The notes under the pieces: generated by a model
Seen by the model: the letters and a program-made list of their open reading frames with translations, nothing else
Told to the model about the DNA's origin: nothing
Database searches by the model: none
Assembly (NCBI RefSeq): GCF_000307265.1
Contig: NZ_DF158896.1
Location: 151,102 to 196,607 of the forward strand
Length of the DNA: 45,506 bases
Direction of reading: 5' to 3'
Origin: Oscillibacter ruminantium GH1
Lineage (GTDB): Bacteria; Bacillota; Clostridia; Oscillospirales; Oscillospiraceae
Translations under genes and position numbers: made by a program
In this document: positions 1-8,229 of the stretch, piece after piece
How the letters are laid out: the number at the start of each line of letters is the position of its first letter
How positions within the stretch are numbered: the first letter of the stretch is position 1

Positions 1-30
1 TTACCTGCTTACCATGGTAGTGTCAAGATT

Positions 31-1385
31 GGTAGTGTCAAGAATTATGCGCAAATTAGTTTGCAGTCTCTGTCATAGATGAGGTCAGCCGGCAACGGAG
101 GTATCCACAAGGGCGGCCTCCAGATGCTTCATATTCATGTACTTCTTGTTGCCCCACTGAGTGCCCGCCACATGGCGCAGCCTGGCACAAACCAGCATCA
201 GGGCAGAGTTGCCGTCCGGGAAACAGCCCACCACACGGGTGCGGCGACGAATTTCCCGGTTGAGCCGCTCAATCACATTGTTGGTGCGGATTCTTGTCCA
301 GTGCTCGGAGGGGAAATCGCAGTAAGTCAGCGTCTCTTCAATACTGTCCTCCACTTTCTTGGCTGTCTCTTTTAGCTTCATGGCCCCCAGCTCTTCAACC
401 ACTGTTTTTGCCTTCTGGCGGGCAGCTTTCCTGCTTTCTTGCGCATGGATCGCCTTGAGCATTTTGGCTACTATCTTCACCTTGGAGCGAGGCGTTACGG
501 AGAATATATTACGGTAAAAGTGGACGGTACACCGCTGGTATTTGGCCTCGGGAAATACTTCTCCCACGGCCTCCAGCATACCCATGCACTTATCGCCAAC
601 AATCAATTTTACACCGTTCAGACCACGCCCATGAAGCCACTGAAAGAAGCTTACCCAGCTGGCTTTGTCTTCCTTCATACCTTCCATAGCACCAAGAACC
701 TCACGATATCCGTCCTCGTTGACCGCAATTGCCACCAGAATGGCTACATTTTCATACTCTCCACCCCAGTTGCGGCGCAGGTAGATACCATCCACATAAA
801 CATAGGGATAGCGGCCGCCCTGTAATGGGCGGTTGCGCCAGTCCTCAATGTGGACGTAGGCTTTCTTATTCAGCTCGCTGATGGTAGAGGGAGAGACCTT
901 ACTGCCCCACAAAGCCTCGGTAATATCCTCTACACGGCGTACCGATACGCCTGCTAAGTACATCTCGATGAGAGCCTCCTCCACGCTGCTCTCACGGCGA
1001 CGATACCGCTCAATAATCGCCGTTTCAAAGGTTGCACCCTTCAGGCGGGGAACATTGAGTTTTACGTCGCCGGAGGTCGTGGTGAGATTGCGCTGGTAAT
1101 GGCCGCTTCGGTAAGCCTGCCGCTCCTCGCTGCGCTCATACCGGGCCGCCTGGATCAGCTTTTCTGCCTCAGTTTCCAGCAGGCCGTTCAGGGTTTCCTC
1201 CACACTACCTCGGACTAATTCCTTGATTTGACCCTTGATAATTTCCTCATTAAACTGTACAATTTTCTCAGACATGGTTTGTTGTCTCCTTTCAGAATGG
1301 TGTGTGGTAGCTTCATTCTATCAGAGATCTGCAAACCATGTCTGTTTTTATGACTTTTTGAATTTGCGCAACTTATTGTACCTTA
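31..1385 (-). mobile_element. IS256-family insertion sequence (approximate ends)
   Basis: One full-length IS256-type transposase gene is flanked by imperfect inverted ends. The left end reads GCGCAAATT at about 50-58 and the right end carries the same nine bases inverted at about 1361-1369. A second shared block (GTTTGCAG followed by TCTCTG) lies just inside both ends. The outermost bases match only loosely, so the true ends and any 8-9 bp target duplication could not be fixed. The 13-bp word GGTAGTGTCAAGA occurs twice in tandem at 16-28 and 31-43, which may reflect an earlier insertion at the same spot. Confidence 0.75.
85..1275 (-). CDS. IS256-family transposase (mutator type, DDE)
   Basis: A 396-residue protein of the normal length for IS256 transposases, which cut and paste the element through a circular intermediate. 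The catalytic acids can be placed by eye: Asp in the YVDGIY motif, Asp in IVGDKC, and Glu in the family-typical TNNVIERLNREIRRR motif. The N-terminal part contains the usual basic DNA-binding region and the 'SGHYQRNL' stretch. The start is the ATG at 1275, preceded by a purine-rich AAAGGAGAC site. The frame is intact, so the element could still be active. A degraded relative lies directly upstream at 1457-1700. Confidence 0.93.
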   Translation of the reverse strand: MSEKIVQFNEEIIKGQIKELVRGSVEETLNGLLETEAEKLIQAARYERSEERQAYRSGHYQRNLTTTSGDVKLNVPRLKGATFETAIIERYRRRESSVEEALIEMYLAGVSVRRVEDITEALWGSKVSPSTISELNKKAYVHIEDWRNRPLQGGRYPYVYVDGIYLRRNWGGEYENVAILVAIAVNEDGYREVLGAMEGMKEDKASWVSFFQWLHGRGLNGVKLIVGDKCMGMLEAVGEVFPEAKYQRCTVHFYRNIFSVTPRSKVKIVAKMLKAIHAQESRKAARQKAKTVVEELGAMKLKETAKKVEDSIEETLTYCDFPSEHWTRIRTNNVIERLNREIRRRTRVVGCFPDGNSALMLVCARLRHVAGTQWGNKKYMNMKHLEAALVDTSVAG

Positions 1386-1456
1386 TCATTATTGTGGGGA
1401 TTTTCAAGAAGGATGCACAAATCAATTTTTAGTCGCTTTTGGAATAGAGTCAGCCT

Positions 1457-1700
1457 GCTTAGGAGGTGTCATCCGTAGTTGCCTCCGAGTGCTTCATACT
1501 TATGTTACACCATTGAATACTGGACATATGAGTAGGTGCGCAGGCCAGCATCCGTGTGAAATTGCCGCCTGCAAAAGACTCCAACACACGGGTACAGCGA
1601 GTTGAATCGTTCAATCACATTGTTGGGAGGATGTGTGCCCAACGCACAAAGGGAAGCGGCACATAAGTTAGGGTTGCCTTTTTTAAAGGATTGCGCGACG
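1457..1700 (-). pseudogene. Remnant of a second IS256 transposase (C-terminal part)
   Basis: This stretch aligns by eye with bases 88-350 of the intact element. It keeps the codons for NNVIER, the block encoding the terminal cysteine/arginine-rich region, and the tail around GTGCTTCATA. Small deletions and frameshifts break it, and no start region remains. It is a decayed copy of a related rather than identical element. The rest of the 1276-1867 gap contains the right end of the intact element and, after about 1736, AT-rich sequence that should hold the promoter of the following phosphate operon. I could not assign that promoter confidently and saw no clear Pho box. Confidence 0.7.
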
Positions 1701-1867
1701 AAATAGATATCGCCTATCTCCATTTGTCAAATCAAATCTATATAATCGTATTTTCCGATAATAGTACAAGCAATATTGCGAATTTGAATTTGTGTTTAAT
1801 CGAATAATGTCTTACGCTCTATATATTGGATGAAATGTCCAAAATTTTTTTTGGAGGCATTGTTTCG

Positions 1868-2818
1868 ATGAAAAAGACTCTTGCTGCGTTTCTTGCCGGT
1901 ATCATGATGCTTTCTCTGACTGCCTGTGGCAATTCTCCCGCACCAGCTGCTCCCGCAACCAGTGGAAGTGTGTCTGCTTCTGCGGCGGAAACCGCCGATT
2001 TCCAGAGCAGCATCCTTTTCTGCGGCTCCACCTCTTTGTACCCTATCATCTCCTCTTTGGCATCTTCCTTCACCGATGAGTATGTAACCTGGGACAAGGT
2101 AGACGCGTCTTTCCCGGCCAACAACATCTCCATCTACGTGGCGCCGGGCGGTTCCGGTGTGGGCGCCAGCGCGGTGATCGACGGCACCTGTGATTTCGGA
2201 ATGATCGCCCGTACCATTAAGGACAGTGAGAAAGAAGCTCTGGGCGCGGGCTATACCGAATATGTGGTTGCCAAGGACGCCCTGACCGTCTCTGTCAACG
2301 CCCAGAATCCCATCTGCGGTGCGCTGGACGATATGACCAGCGACACCATCCGTCAGATTTTCAGCGGCGAACTGACGACTTGGAATCAGGTGGATTCCTC
2401 TCTGCCTGCCGAGGCCATCAACGTGTACATCCGCGACCTGTCCGGCGGCGCCTACGAAGTGTTCCAAAAGGCCATTATGGGCGAAAGTGAAGTGACCGCC
2501 TCCGCCACCCAGTCCGCCTCCATGACCGAATTGGCCACTAATATCGCAAACGATCCCTGGAGCATCGGCTATGCGGGCTTTGGCGCATACAACAAGGCTA
2601 ATCAGGACGGTCAGGTGCTGTTCGCCATGAAGGTTGACGGTGTGGAAGCGACTGAGGAGACCATTCTCAGCGGTGATTACAAGGTGCAGCGTCCCGTTAT
2701 GTTCGTCACCGGGCAGGAACTGACAGCCTCTGAGCAGGCCTTTGTGGACTATGTGTTTTCCGATGTAGGCTATCAGGTTGTGGAGGACAACGGCTACATT
2801 CCCGCATTCACCGCCTGA
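1868..2818 (+). CDS. pstS: Phosphate ABC transporter, substrate-binding lipoprotein PstS
   Basis: Extracellular phosphate-binding component of the high-affinity PstSCAB uptake system. The start at 1868 is chosen over an in-frame upstream ATG at 1826 because it is preceded by GGAGG and begins a classic lipoprotein signal (MKKTLAAFLAG, lipobox LTAC, Cys at residue 19). A low-complexity Ala/Ser linker follows. The mature domain shows the family's FCGSTSLYPI opening, the GGSGVGASA loop, and a RDLSGGAYE segment equivalent to the usual R-D-x-S-G-T phosphate-contact loop. At 316 residues the length is normal. pstC, pstA and pstB follow directly. A hairpin after the gene may raise PstS levels above those of the permeases. 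Confidence 0.93.
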   Translation: MKKTLAAFLAGIMMLSLTACGNSPAPAAPATSGSVSASAAETADFQSSILFCGSTSLYPIISSLASSFTDEYVTWDKVDASFPANNISIYVAPGGSGVGASAVIDGTCDFGMIARTIKDSEKEALGAGYTEYVVAKDALTVSVNAQNPICGALDDMTSDTIRQIFSGELTTWNQVDSSLPAEAINVYIRDLSGGAYEVFQKAIMGESEVTASATQSASMTELATNIANDPWSIGYAGFGAYNKANQDGQVLFAMKVDGVEATEETILSGDYKVQRPVMFVTGQELTASEQAFVDYVFSDVGYQVVEDNGYIPAFTA

Positions 2819-2851
2819 TTTTGACAGAACCGTTCATTCATGTTATCTTAC

Positions 2852-2884
2852 AAATGCTGCCATTGCGGTGCAATGGCAGCATTT
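2852..2884 (+). other. Intercistronic hairpin after pstS
   Basis: A perfect 14-bp stem (2852-2865 with 2871-2884) with a 5-base loop lies between pstS and pstC. No T-run follows, so it is not a standard terminator. Its place after the binding-protein gene suggests an mRNA-stabilising or partial-attenuation element. Confidence 0.6.
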
Positions 2885-2916
2885 GACCTTATGCCACATA
2901 GAATCGAGGGATACGC

Positions 2917-3798
2917 ATGCGGACAATCGGGAATTTTTTGTTCTCTAATCTAATCAAGCTATTGACATTGCTGACGGTGTTGTCGCTGGCATTTGTTTTG
3001 ATTTTTATTGTGCAGGAGGCCCTTCCCGCATTCTCTGAAACCTCGCTGACCGCATTCTTGTTTGGTCAGCGATGGATGCCGATGGACTACGGCAACGGTG
3101 TGTCCTTCGGCATCGGCAACTTTATTGCCGGGACGCTGGCTGTGTCCGCGCTGGCAATTTTGATCGCCCTGCTGATTGGCGTTGGCGCGGCGGTGTTTCT
3201 GTCCTGCGCTGTCTCGGAAAATGCCCGGAGCCTGCTCTATCCGCTGATCGATCTGCTGGCGGGGATTCCATCGGTCATCTATGGATTTATTGGCCTGTGT
3301 GTTTTGGTCAAGCTGTTCCAGCGGCTGGGGATTGCGGGGAGCGGCCATTCCGTGCTGACAGCGGCAATCCTTCTTGCGGTCATGCTTCTGCCGTTTTTGG
3401 TGTCCTCCTGCAGCGAAACCATGCTGAAAATTCGACGGCGGTATCTGCCTGCCGCCAGCGCGCTGGGCATCTCCTATTGGCACACAGTGGCCCATGTGGT
3501 GTTGCCGCTGTCCGCCCGAAACATTCTGCTCAGCGTCATTTTAGCCACTGGCCGGGCTATGGGGGAGACAATGGCGGTTATGATGGTTATGGGCAACGCC
3601 AACCTGTTCCCCACCCTGCTGGGGAAAGGCGAGACGATTGCCTCCCTGATTGCGCTGGAAATGGGGACTGCCGCCGCCGGCAGCACCCACTACCATGCGT
3701 TATACGCGGCAGGACTGGTGCTGCTGGTCATTTTGCTGGCGATCAACACCGGTATCGCATTGCTGCGCCGTCGGCTCCTGCGGCAGGAGGGGGCGTGA
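2917..3798 (+). CDS. pstC: Phosphate ABC transporter permease PstC
   Basis: A 293-residue inner-membrane permease with about six hydrophobic segments. An N-terminal helix (about residues 10-35) is followed by a periplasmic-side loop containing FLFGQRWMP, a near-diagnostic PstC motif. The cytoplasmic EAA loop that docks on PstB is visible as AASALGISYWHTVAHVVLP. The segment ATGRAMGETMAVMMVMGN is also typical of the family. pstA starts only 2 bases after this stop codon, so the two permeases are translationally coupled. Confidence 0.93.
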   Translation: MRTIGNFLFSNLIKLLTLLTVLSLAFVLIFIVQEALPAFSETSLTAFLFGQRWMPMDYGNGVSFGIGNFIAGTLAVSALAILIALLIGVGAAVFLSCAVSENARSLLYPLIDLLAGIPSVIYGFIGLCVLVKLFQRLGIAGSGHSVLTAAILLAVMLLPFLVSSCSETMLKIRRRYLPAASALGISYWHTVAHVVLPLSARNILLSVILATGRAMGETMAVMMVMGNANLFPTLLGKGETIASLIALEMGTAAAGSTHYHALYAAGLVLLVILLAINTGIALLRRRLLRQEGA

Positions 3799-3800
3799 GG

Positions 3801-4640
3801 ATGAGAGTGCGAACGAGTCTGGTCAGGGTTTGGGCATATGCCAGTATGGCTTTGGTGCTTGCCGCGCTTGTGTTCCTTTTTGGCTATGTGTTTTGGCAGG
3901 GAAAAGACGTTATCACATGGGAATTTCTCTCCACAGCGCCCAGTGGATCGGTGCTGGGTTCTGAGGGCGGCATTTGGCCCGCCATCGTGGGAAGTCTGTG
4001 CTTTACCTTAACAGCTGTGGTGCTGGGGGCAATTCCCGCCATTGCCACGGCGCTGTATCTGGTGTTTTACTGCCGCAGCAGGCGGTTGCAGAGCGCGATA
4101 CATCTGGTGATTCAGAATATTGCGGGAATCCCTTCCATTGTGCTGGGGCTGTTCGCTTACAGTCTGCTGGTGCGGGAATTTGCGTGGGGACGCTGTGTGC
4201 TGTCCGCCGGGGTTGCTTTGGCTATCATGGTACTGCCGTTTATAGAAGTACGGGCGGAAAAGGCGTTCCGGGAACTGCCGGACGCGCTGGTGCAGTCCGC
4301 CTGCGCGCTGGGCTGCTCAAAGTTATACACCATTCGGACAATCGTACTGCCCGCCTGCCGGGGAGAACTGGTGTCGGGCGTGATTTTAGGCGCGTGTTAT
4401 GCGATGGGCGCTACCGCGCCGCTGATGTTTACCGGCGGAGTTGCCTACGCATCTCTGCCCGCCTCACTGACCAAGCCCGCCATGGCGCTGCCGCTGCATC
4501 TTTACCTGCTGCTAGCGCAGGGAACGTCCATGCCCCAGGCCTATGGCACGGCCTTTGTGCTGATGGTGATCGTTCTGGTCAGCAATGCACTAGCCACCGG
4601 ATATGCAAGAAGGAGGAACCGCACATGGAAGCAGCCGTGA
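3801..4640 (+). CDS. pstA: Phosphate ABC transporter permease PstA
   Basis: Second permease of the phosphate channel, 279 residues. The ATG at 3801 follows CAGGAGGG, which lies inside the end of pstC. The protein has an N-terminal membrane anchor, the PstA-typical segment around TWEFLSTAPSG, a series of hydrophobic helices, and an EAA-type loop around VQSACALGCSKLYTIRTIVLP. The motif GIPSIVLGLFAY is characteristic of PstA. Its last codons overlap the start of pstB by 16 bases. Confidence 0.92.
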   Translation: MRVRTSLVRVWAYASMALVLAALVFLFGYVFWQGKDVITWEFLSTAPSGSVLGSEGGIWPAIVGSLCFTLTAVVLGAIPAIATALYLVFYCRSRRLQSAIHLVIQNIAGIPSIVLGLFAYSLLVREFAWGRCVLSAGVALAIMVLPFIEVRAEKAFRELPDALVQSACALGCSKLYTIRTIVLPACRGELVSGVILGACYAMGATAPLMFTGGVAYASLPASLTKPAMALPLHLYLLLAQGTSMPQAYGTAFVLMVIVLVSNALATGYARRRNRTWKQP

Positions 4641-5374
4641 CATTGCGCAGCGTCTCTGCTTTTTACGACGGCAAACCAGCGCTGGAGCAGATTTCGCTGT
4701 CCTTTCCCCGCAATCGGATCACTGCGGTTTTGGGGCCTTCCGGCTGCGGGAAAAGCACGCTGCTGCGGGCTGTAAACCGTATGCTGGAGGAGGAGCCCGG
4801 AGCAGCCGTACAGGGACAGATCCTGCTGGGCGGCAATGATGTGCAGAAAATTCCTGTGGAGGAACTGCGCCGCCGGGTGGGACTGGTATTCCAGACCCCG
4901 ACGCCCTTTCCGTTTTCCATTTATAAAAATATGACATTTGCTCTGCGCTATTACGGCATTAGAGAAAAAGTCAAGCTGGAAGCTGCCGTACGGGAAAAAC
5001 TGGAAATGGCCGGGCTTTACAACGAAGTGCGGCAGGAACTAAACAAAAGCGCCCTGAAGCTGTCCGGCGGACAGCAGCAGCGGCTGTGTATTGCCAGAGC
5101 GCTGACCGTGGAGCCGGAGGTGCTGCTGCTGGACGAGCCGTGCTCCGCCTTGGATGTGAAGAGCATTGCCACCATCGAAGCCATGCTGACCGCGCTGAAG
5201 AAGCGCTATACGATTGTTCTGGTTACCCACAATATTGCGCAGGCTCGCCGCATTGCGGACGAGGTTGCTTTTTTCAACGACGGAAGGCTGGTGGAAACCG
5301 GAGAAAAGGAACTGCTGTTTGACCGCCCGCAGCAGGAGGAGACGCGGGCGTTTTTGAGCGGCGTTTACGGTTAA
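4625..5374 (+). CDS. pstB: Phosphate ABC transporter ATP-binding protein PstB
   Basis: Cytoplasmic ATPase that powers PstCA, 249 residues. The start at 4625 follows AAGGAGGAA inside pstA. Walker A is GPSGCGKST (about residues 37-45), the Q-loop lies in the PstB-specific VGLVFQTPTPFPFSIYKNM region, the signature is LSGGQQQRL, and Walker B is VLLLDEPCSALD with the switch His in LVTHN. The PTPFP element separates PstB from other ABC ATPases. No phoU follows, although phoU commonly does. A HAD-family phosphatase gene is there instead. Confidence 0.94.
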   Translation: MEAAVTLRSVSAFYDGKPALEQISLSFPRNRITAVLGPSGCGKSTLLRAVNRMLEEEPGAAVQGQILLGGNDVQKIPVEELRRRVGLVFQTPTPFPFSIYKNMTFALRYYGIREKVKLEAAVREKLEMAGLYNEVRQELNKSALKLSGGQQQRLCIARALTVEPEVLLLDEPCSALDVKSIATIEAMLTALKKRYTIVLVTHNIAQARRIADEVAFFNDGRLVETGEKELLFDRPQQEETRAFLSGVYG

Positions 5375-5394
5375 ACGGAAAGGAGAAACGCAAT

Positions 5395-5862
5395 ATGCTG
5401 ACGATTGAAATCCCGGGACGGGAAACGCTGGAGATTTCTCATGTAGTGCTGGATTACAACGGCACAGTGGCGGTGGACGGCGCACTGCTGCCCGGCTTGG
5501 CGGAGCGGATCGCGGCGCTGAAGAAATCCGTTACGGTCACCGTTCTCACTGCCGATACCTATGGAACCGTCCGCGCCCAATGTGAGCCTTTGGGAATCGC
5601 GGTGGAGACTTTCCCGCGGGCAGGGGCCGCGCAGTGCAAAGAGGAAATTGTGCGCGGCCTGTCCGGCGGCACTGTCTGCGTGGGCAATGGATTTAACGAC
5701 ATTCAAATGTTTGATGCGGCGGCGCTCAGCATTGCCGTTCTGGAAAAAGAGGGACTTTGCGCCGCGCTGCTTGCACATGCCGACGTTTTGGTTTCCTCGC
5801 CGCTGGATGCGCTGGATCTGCTGCTGCGGCCCAAACGCCTGTGCGCCACGCTCCGCAGCTGA
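5395..5862 (+). CDS. Small HAD-superfamily phosphatase, soluble P-type-ATPase-like
   Basis: A 155-residue soluble hydrolase of the HAD fold without a cap domain. Motif I is LDYNGT (nucleophile Asp20; Asn replaces the usual second Asp), motif II is VLTAD, the conserved Lys lies in the following helix, and the Mg-binding motif is GNGFNDIQMF. The DxNGT variant and short length match the group annotated as soluble P-type ATPase domains (COG4087-like). It follows pstB by 20 bases with a good GGAGAAA site, so it belongs to the phosphate operon. A role in phosphate release or signalling is plausible but not shown by the sequence. Confidence 0.8.
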   Translation: MLTIEIPGRETLEISHVVLDYNGTVAVDGALLPGLAERIAALKKSVTVTVLTADTYGTVRAQCEPLGIAVETFPRAGAAQCKEEIVRGLSGGTVCVGNGFNDIQMFDAAALSIAVLEKEGLCAALLAHADVLVSSPLDALDLLLRPKRLCATLRS

Positions 5863-5921
5863 GAATAGACTTTGCTGGTGGTGCATGTTCGCACAAGATG
5901 GTTCCGGAAAACTCAATCAAT

Positions 5922-5968
5922 AAACTGCCACGCTGCGGATTGTTTGTCCGCAGCGTGGCAGTTTTTTT
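5922..5968 (+). terminator. Rho-independent terminator of the pst operon
   Basis: An 18-bp perfect stem (5922-5939 with 5947-5964), GC-rich in its core, with a 7-base loop and followed by a T-run. It ends the pst-HAD operon and separates it from the convergent regulator gene. Confidence 0.92.
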
Positions 5969-6043
5969 GTGTGGTGGATGGCGTAATACGCAATAGCGTG
6001 CGCATCACTGTACTTGAGCAGAATCACGGACGGCTCTCCCGTC

Positions 6044-7825
6044 TCAGTTTCCGTCACCCAGTTTTCTCCAAAGGGTGCTGCGCCCAATCCCCAGACGTTT
6101 GGCGGCAGCGGATTGATTCATGTTTTCTTCCCGCAGCACGCGGGTGATAATCCTCCGCTCAATTTCATCCAGCGTCCCGGTGAGATCCAGTGTGTCCTGC
6201 ACCGGAACGGCTTTACGGGATTCGTTGCTGAGTACGGCGGACACCTCCTCGGCGGAAATATAAACAGAGGAGGTGGTGGCGACCAGCTGCCGCAGCACCT
6301 TTTCCAACTGCAGCAGATTCAGCGGCCAGTCAAACTTCACCAGAAGCTCCATGGCGTCCGGCTCCAGTCCCACCACGGATTTGGCATAGGTAATGTTGTA
6401 TTGCTGCAGCATCAGATTCACAAAGCCGGGGAGGTCCTCCCGCCGCTGTGCCAATGCGGGAATGTTGACAGTCAGCCCACTGAGCTGCAAATACAGCTTG
6501 CTGGAAAAGCGTCCCTGTGCAACCTCGGTTGAAAGATCGCAGGAACTGGAACTGATGAGCCGGTGGCGGCGGGAGAGTTTGGTGTCTTCAATATAGGCTG
6601 CAATCTGCTGTTGCAAAGTCTCCGACAGGGCGCAGACGTTTTCAAAATAGACGGTGTAGCCGGTGCCGTGCAGGGGAGAGACGGTGTTGCCCAGCAGAAG
6701 TTTCCACGTTTTTTCGGTTACATCTCCGCAGCGCACGCGAAGAAAAGAGGCGGCAGGGGCGCTTTTGGTATGAATATAGCGCGCCACAAGTCCCTTTCGG
6801 CTGCCGGTTGCCCCCTGAATCAGCACGGGCAGAACGGAGCTGCCAGCGGTTTCAATGGTCTTGAGCAGAGGGCGGAGATATAGCCCGTTACAGCCTAGAA
6901 GCTGCCGCCGCTCCTGCAATTCCTCCGGGTTTTCCACCTCGGCGAAGGGCGCAAGCCGGTAGGCCGCCGAGTGGAAGTGCAGCTCAAGGAGAAAATGGGG
7001 CTGTTGCCCAATCGTCAGCGTACTGCCTTGCAGCTGATAAAATTTTTCGTTGAATCGCTTAATTAGGTGCAGACTTCCGCTTTGCCGTAAAAGAGGAAGC
7101 TGACCAGTCAGAAAGTGCTCCAGCCGTTCCACATCGTTGAGCAGCTGCCGTGCCGCAATATTTGCATAGCGGATGCCCGCATCGCCGTCAAACAGAAAGA
7201 TAGCCGTGGAACTTTTGTCCACCATGCTTTGAAAAAGCTGGTTGTTGTCCAGCGCACTGCGGATGAGGTTGTGATGCTCAATTGCTTTACGGATGCTGGC
7301 CTCCACGCTTTCCCGGCTGGAGGTGATGAGCATGAACTGCGCGCCATTGGCAATGGCGGCATCCCGTGTAGCGGCGCCTCCAATCACGAGGTCCACACCT
7401 TGCGCGCAGCTGTCTGCCACCGTTTGCGCAATTTGATCCGGGCGGTCAAAGGAGAAGGTGCGGATGTTGATGCGAAGAAACTCCGCCAGCATCTCCACCT
7501 GCGAGGTAATGTAGCGGTAGCTGACCACGGCGGCGTTTTCGCTGTACTCCAGCGCCTGCTTCAGCACCCGAAGCAGATCAAATACGGAAACTTTTACGTC
7601 AATGACAGGGGTGTCGATCATCTCTCGCAGCAGCGTGGCGGTGCCGCCGCGGGAAATTACCACGTCAAATTCCTTGTCCGGAAACGCCTTGGTAAACTGA
7701 ATGGCGTTTTGATAGAATCCGGTGAATGTATAGAGTTCCACATTTTCATAACTGCGGGCAATATCCGTCATCAAAAGCCCCATTTCTTGATAAGGGGCAA
7801 TGCCAAGAATCTTAATTTTCTCCAT
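6044..7825 (-). CDS. PrpR-type regulator with degenerate sigma-54 activator (AAA+) domain
   Basis: A 593-residue regulator probably controlling the divergent kdgT-uxaA operon. The start at 7825 is preferred because GAGGAGGG lies 7 bases upstream; an in-frame ATG 42 bases earlier lacks such a site. Domains in order: PrpR N-terminal effector-sensing domain (about 1-185; ISRGGTATLL and VIGGAAT motifs), PAS-like region (about 195-285), AAA+ region (about 310-510), and a Fis-type helix-turn-helix (about 565-592, NQSAAAKRLGIGRSTLWRKL). Walker A survives as GATGSRKG (338-345). The GAFTGA loop that contacts sigma-54 is absent from the shortened 360-390 region, and Walker B reads TVYFEN instead of a hydrophobic-DE motif. 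It therefore probably binds DNA and an acid ligand without acting as a true sigma-54 activator. Confidence 0.85.
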   Translation of the reverse strand: MEKIKILGIAPYQEMGLLMTDIARSYENVELYTFTGFYQNAIQFTKAFPDKEFDVVISRGGTATLLREMIDTPVIDVKVSVFDLLRVLKQALEYSENAAVVSYRYITSQVEMLAEFLRINIRTFSFDRPDQIAQTVADSCAQGVDLVIGGAATRDAAIANGAQFMLITSSRESVEASIRKAIEHHNLIRSALDNNQLFQSMVDKSSTAIFLFDGDAGIRYANIAARQLLNDVERLEHFLTGQLPLLRQSGSLHLIKRFNEKFYQLQGSTLTIGQQPHFLLELHFHSAAYRLAPFAEVENPEELQERRQLLGCNGLYLRPLLKTIETAGSSVLPVLIQGATGSRKGLVARYIHTKSAPAASFLRVRCGDVTEKTWKLLLGNTVSPLHGTGYTVYFENVCALSETLQQQIAAYIEDTKLSRRHRLISSSSCDLSTEVAQGRFSSKLYLQLSGLTVNIPALAQRREDLPGFVNLMLQQYNITYAKSVVGLEPDAMELLVKFDWPLNLLQLEKVLRQLVATTSSVYISAEEVSAVLSNESRKAVPVQDTLDLTGTLDEIERRIITRVLREENMNQSAAAKRLGIGRSTLWRKLGDGN

Positions 7826-7948
7826 TGATATACCCTCCTCTTGGCTGAGTGTATCAAAATAAAACATATTTTACAAGGGGATATTGCAAAAACGTCAAAA
7901 TATTTGCAGGATATTTTCAAAAAGAACAGCATTCTTTACAACAAAATT

Positions 7949-7992
7949 GCTTCAATTTGAAACAATGAATATAATTAGTTTCAAATTGAAGC
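7949..7992. promoter_or_regulatory. Paired palindromic operators (TTCAAWTTGAA twice)
   Basis: Two 11-bp palindromes, TTCAATTTGAA (7951-7961) and TTCAAATTGAA (7980-7990), sit inside a larger 15-bp inverted repeat (7949-7963 with 7978-7992). They lie between the PrpR-type regulator and the kdgT-like permease, where an operator is expected. The two centres are 29 bp apart, close to three helical turns. A weaker copy (TTCAAAATCAAG) starts near 8072. The remainder of 7826-8229 is AT-rich leader without a recognisable gene. I looked for a GG-N10-GC sigma-54 promoter there and found none. Confidence 0.6.
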
Positions 7993-8229
7993 GTTTTTAT
8001 GCGTTTGATTAATTGCATTTAAAATATAGCGCAGTTATCATGAGAATAACCGGTAAATGAAGCACGTGTGTTTCAAAATCAAGCATGCCTCGCCAACACA
8101 ATGGAAATTGCCAAATCACTTTGCTGCCGGCACAGTAAATATGTGGCAAATTTCTAAACTGCGCCCCGTAAAACCCGAGGGAATCAATTCCTTTGGGCAT
8201 GTTGTGAAATTGTTTAGGAGGATTATAAA

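Noticed and set aside
2959..3495. Long reading frame opposite pstC
   Set aside because: It is antisense to a clear permease, is Gln/Arg/His-rich, and has no family resemblance; an antisense shadow.
3072..3800. N-terminal extension of PstA inside pstC
   Set aside because: The extra residues are the out-of-frame translation of pstC; a good ribosome binding site and family N-terminus place the start at 3801.
7993..8229. Sigma-54 promoter for the kdgT-like operon
   Set aside because: I searched for GG-N10-GC on the forward strand of this gap because of the PrpR-type regulator; TGGCA-like words occur but none has correct spacing.
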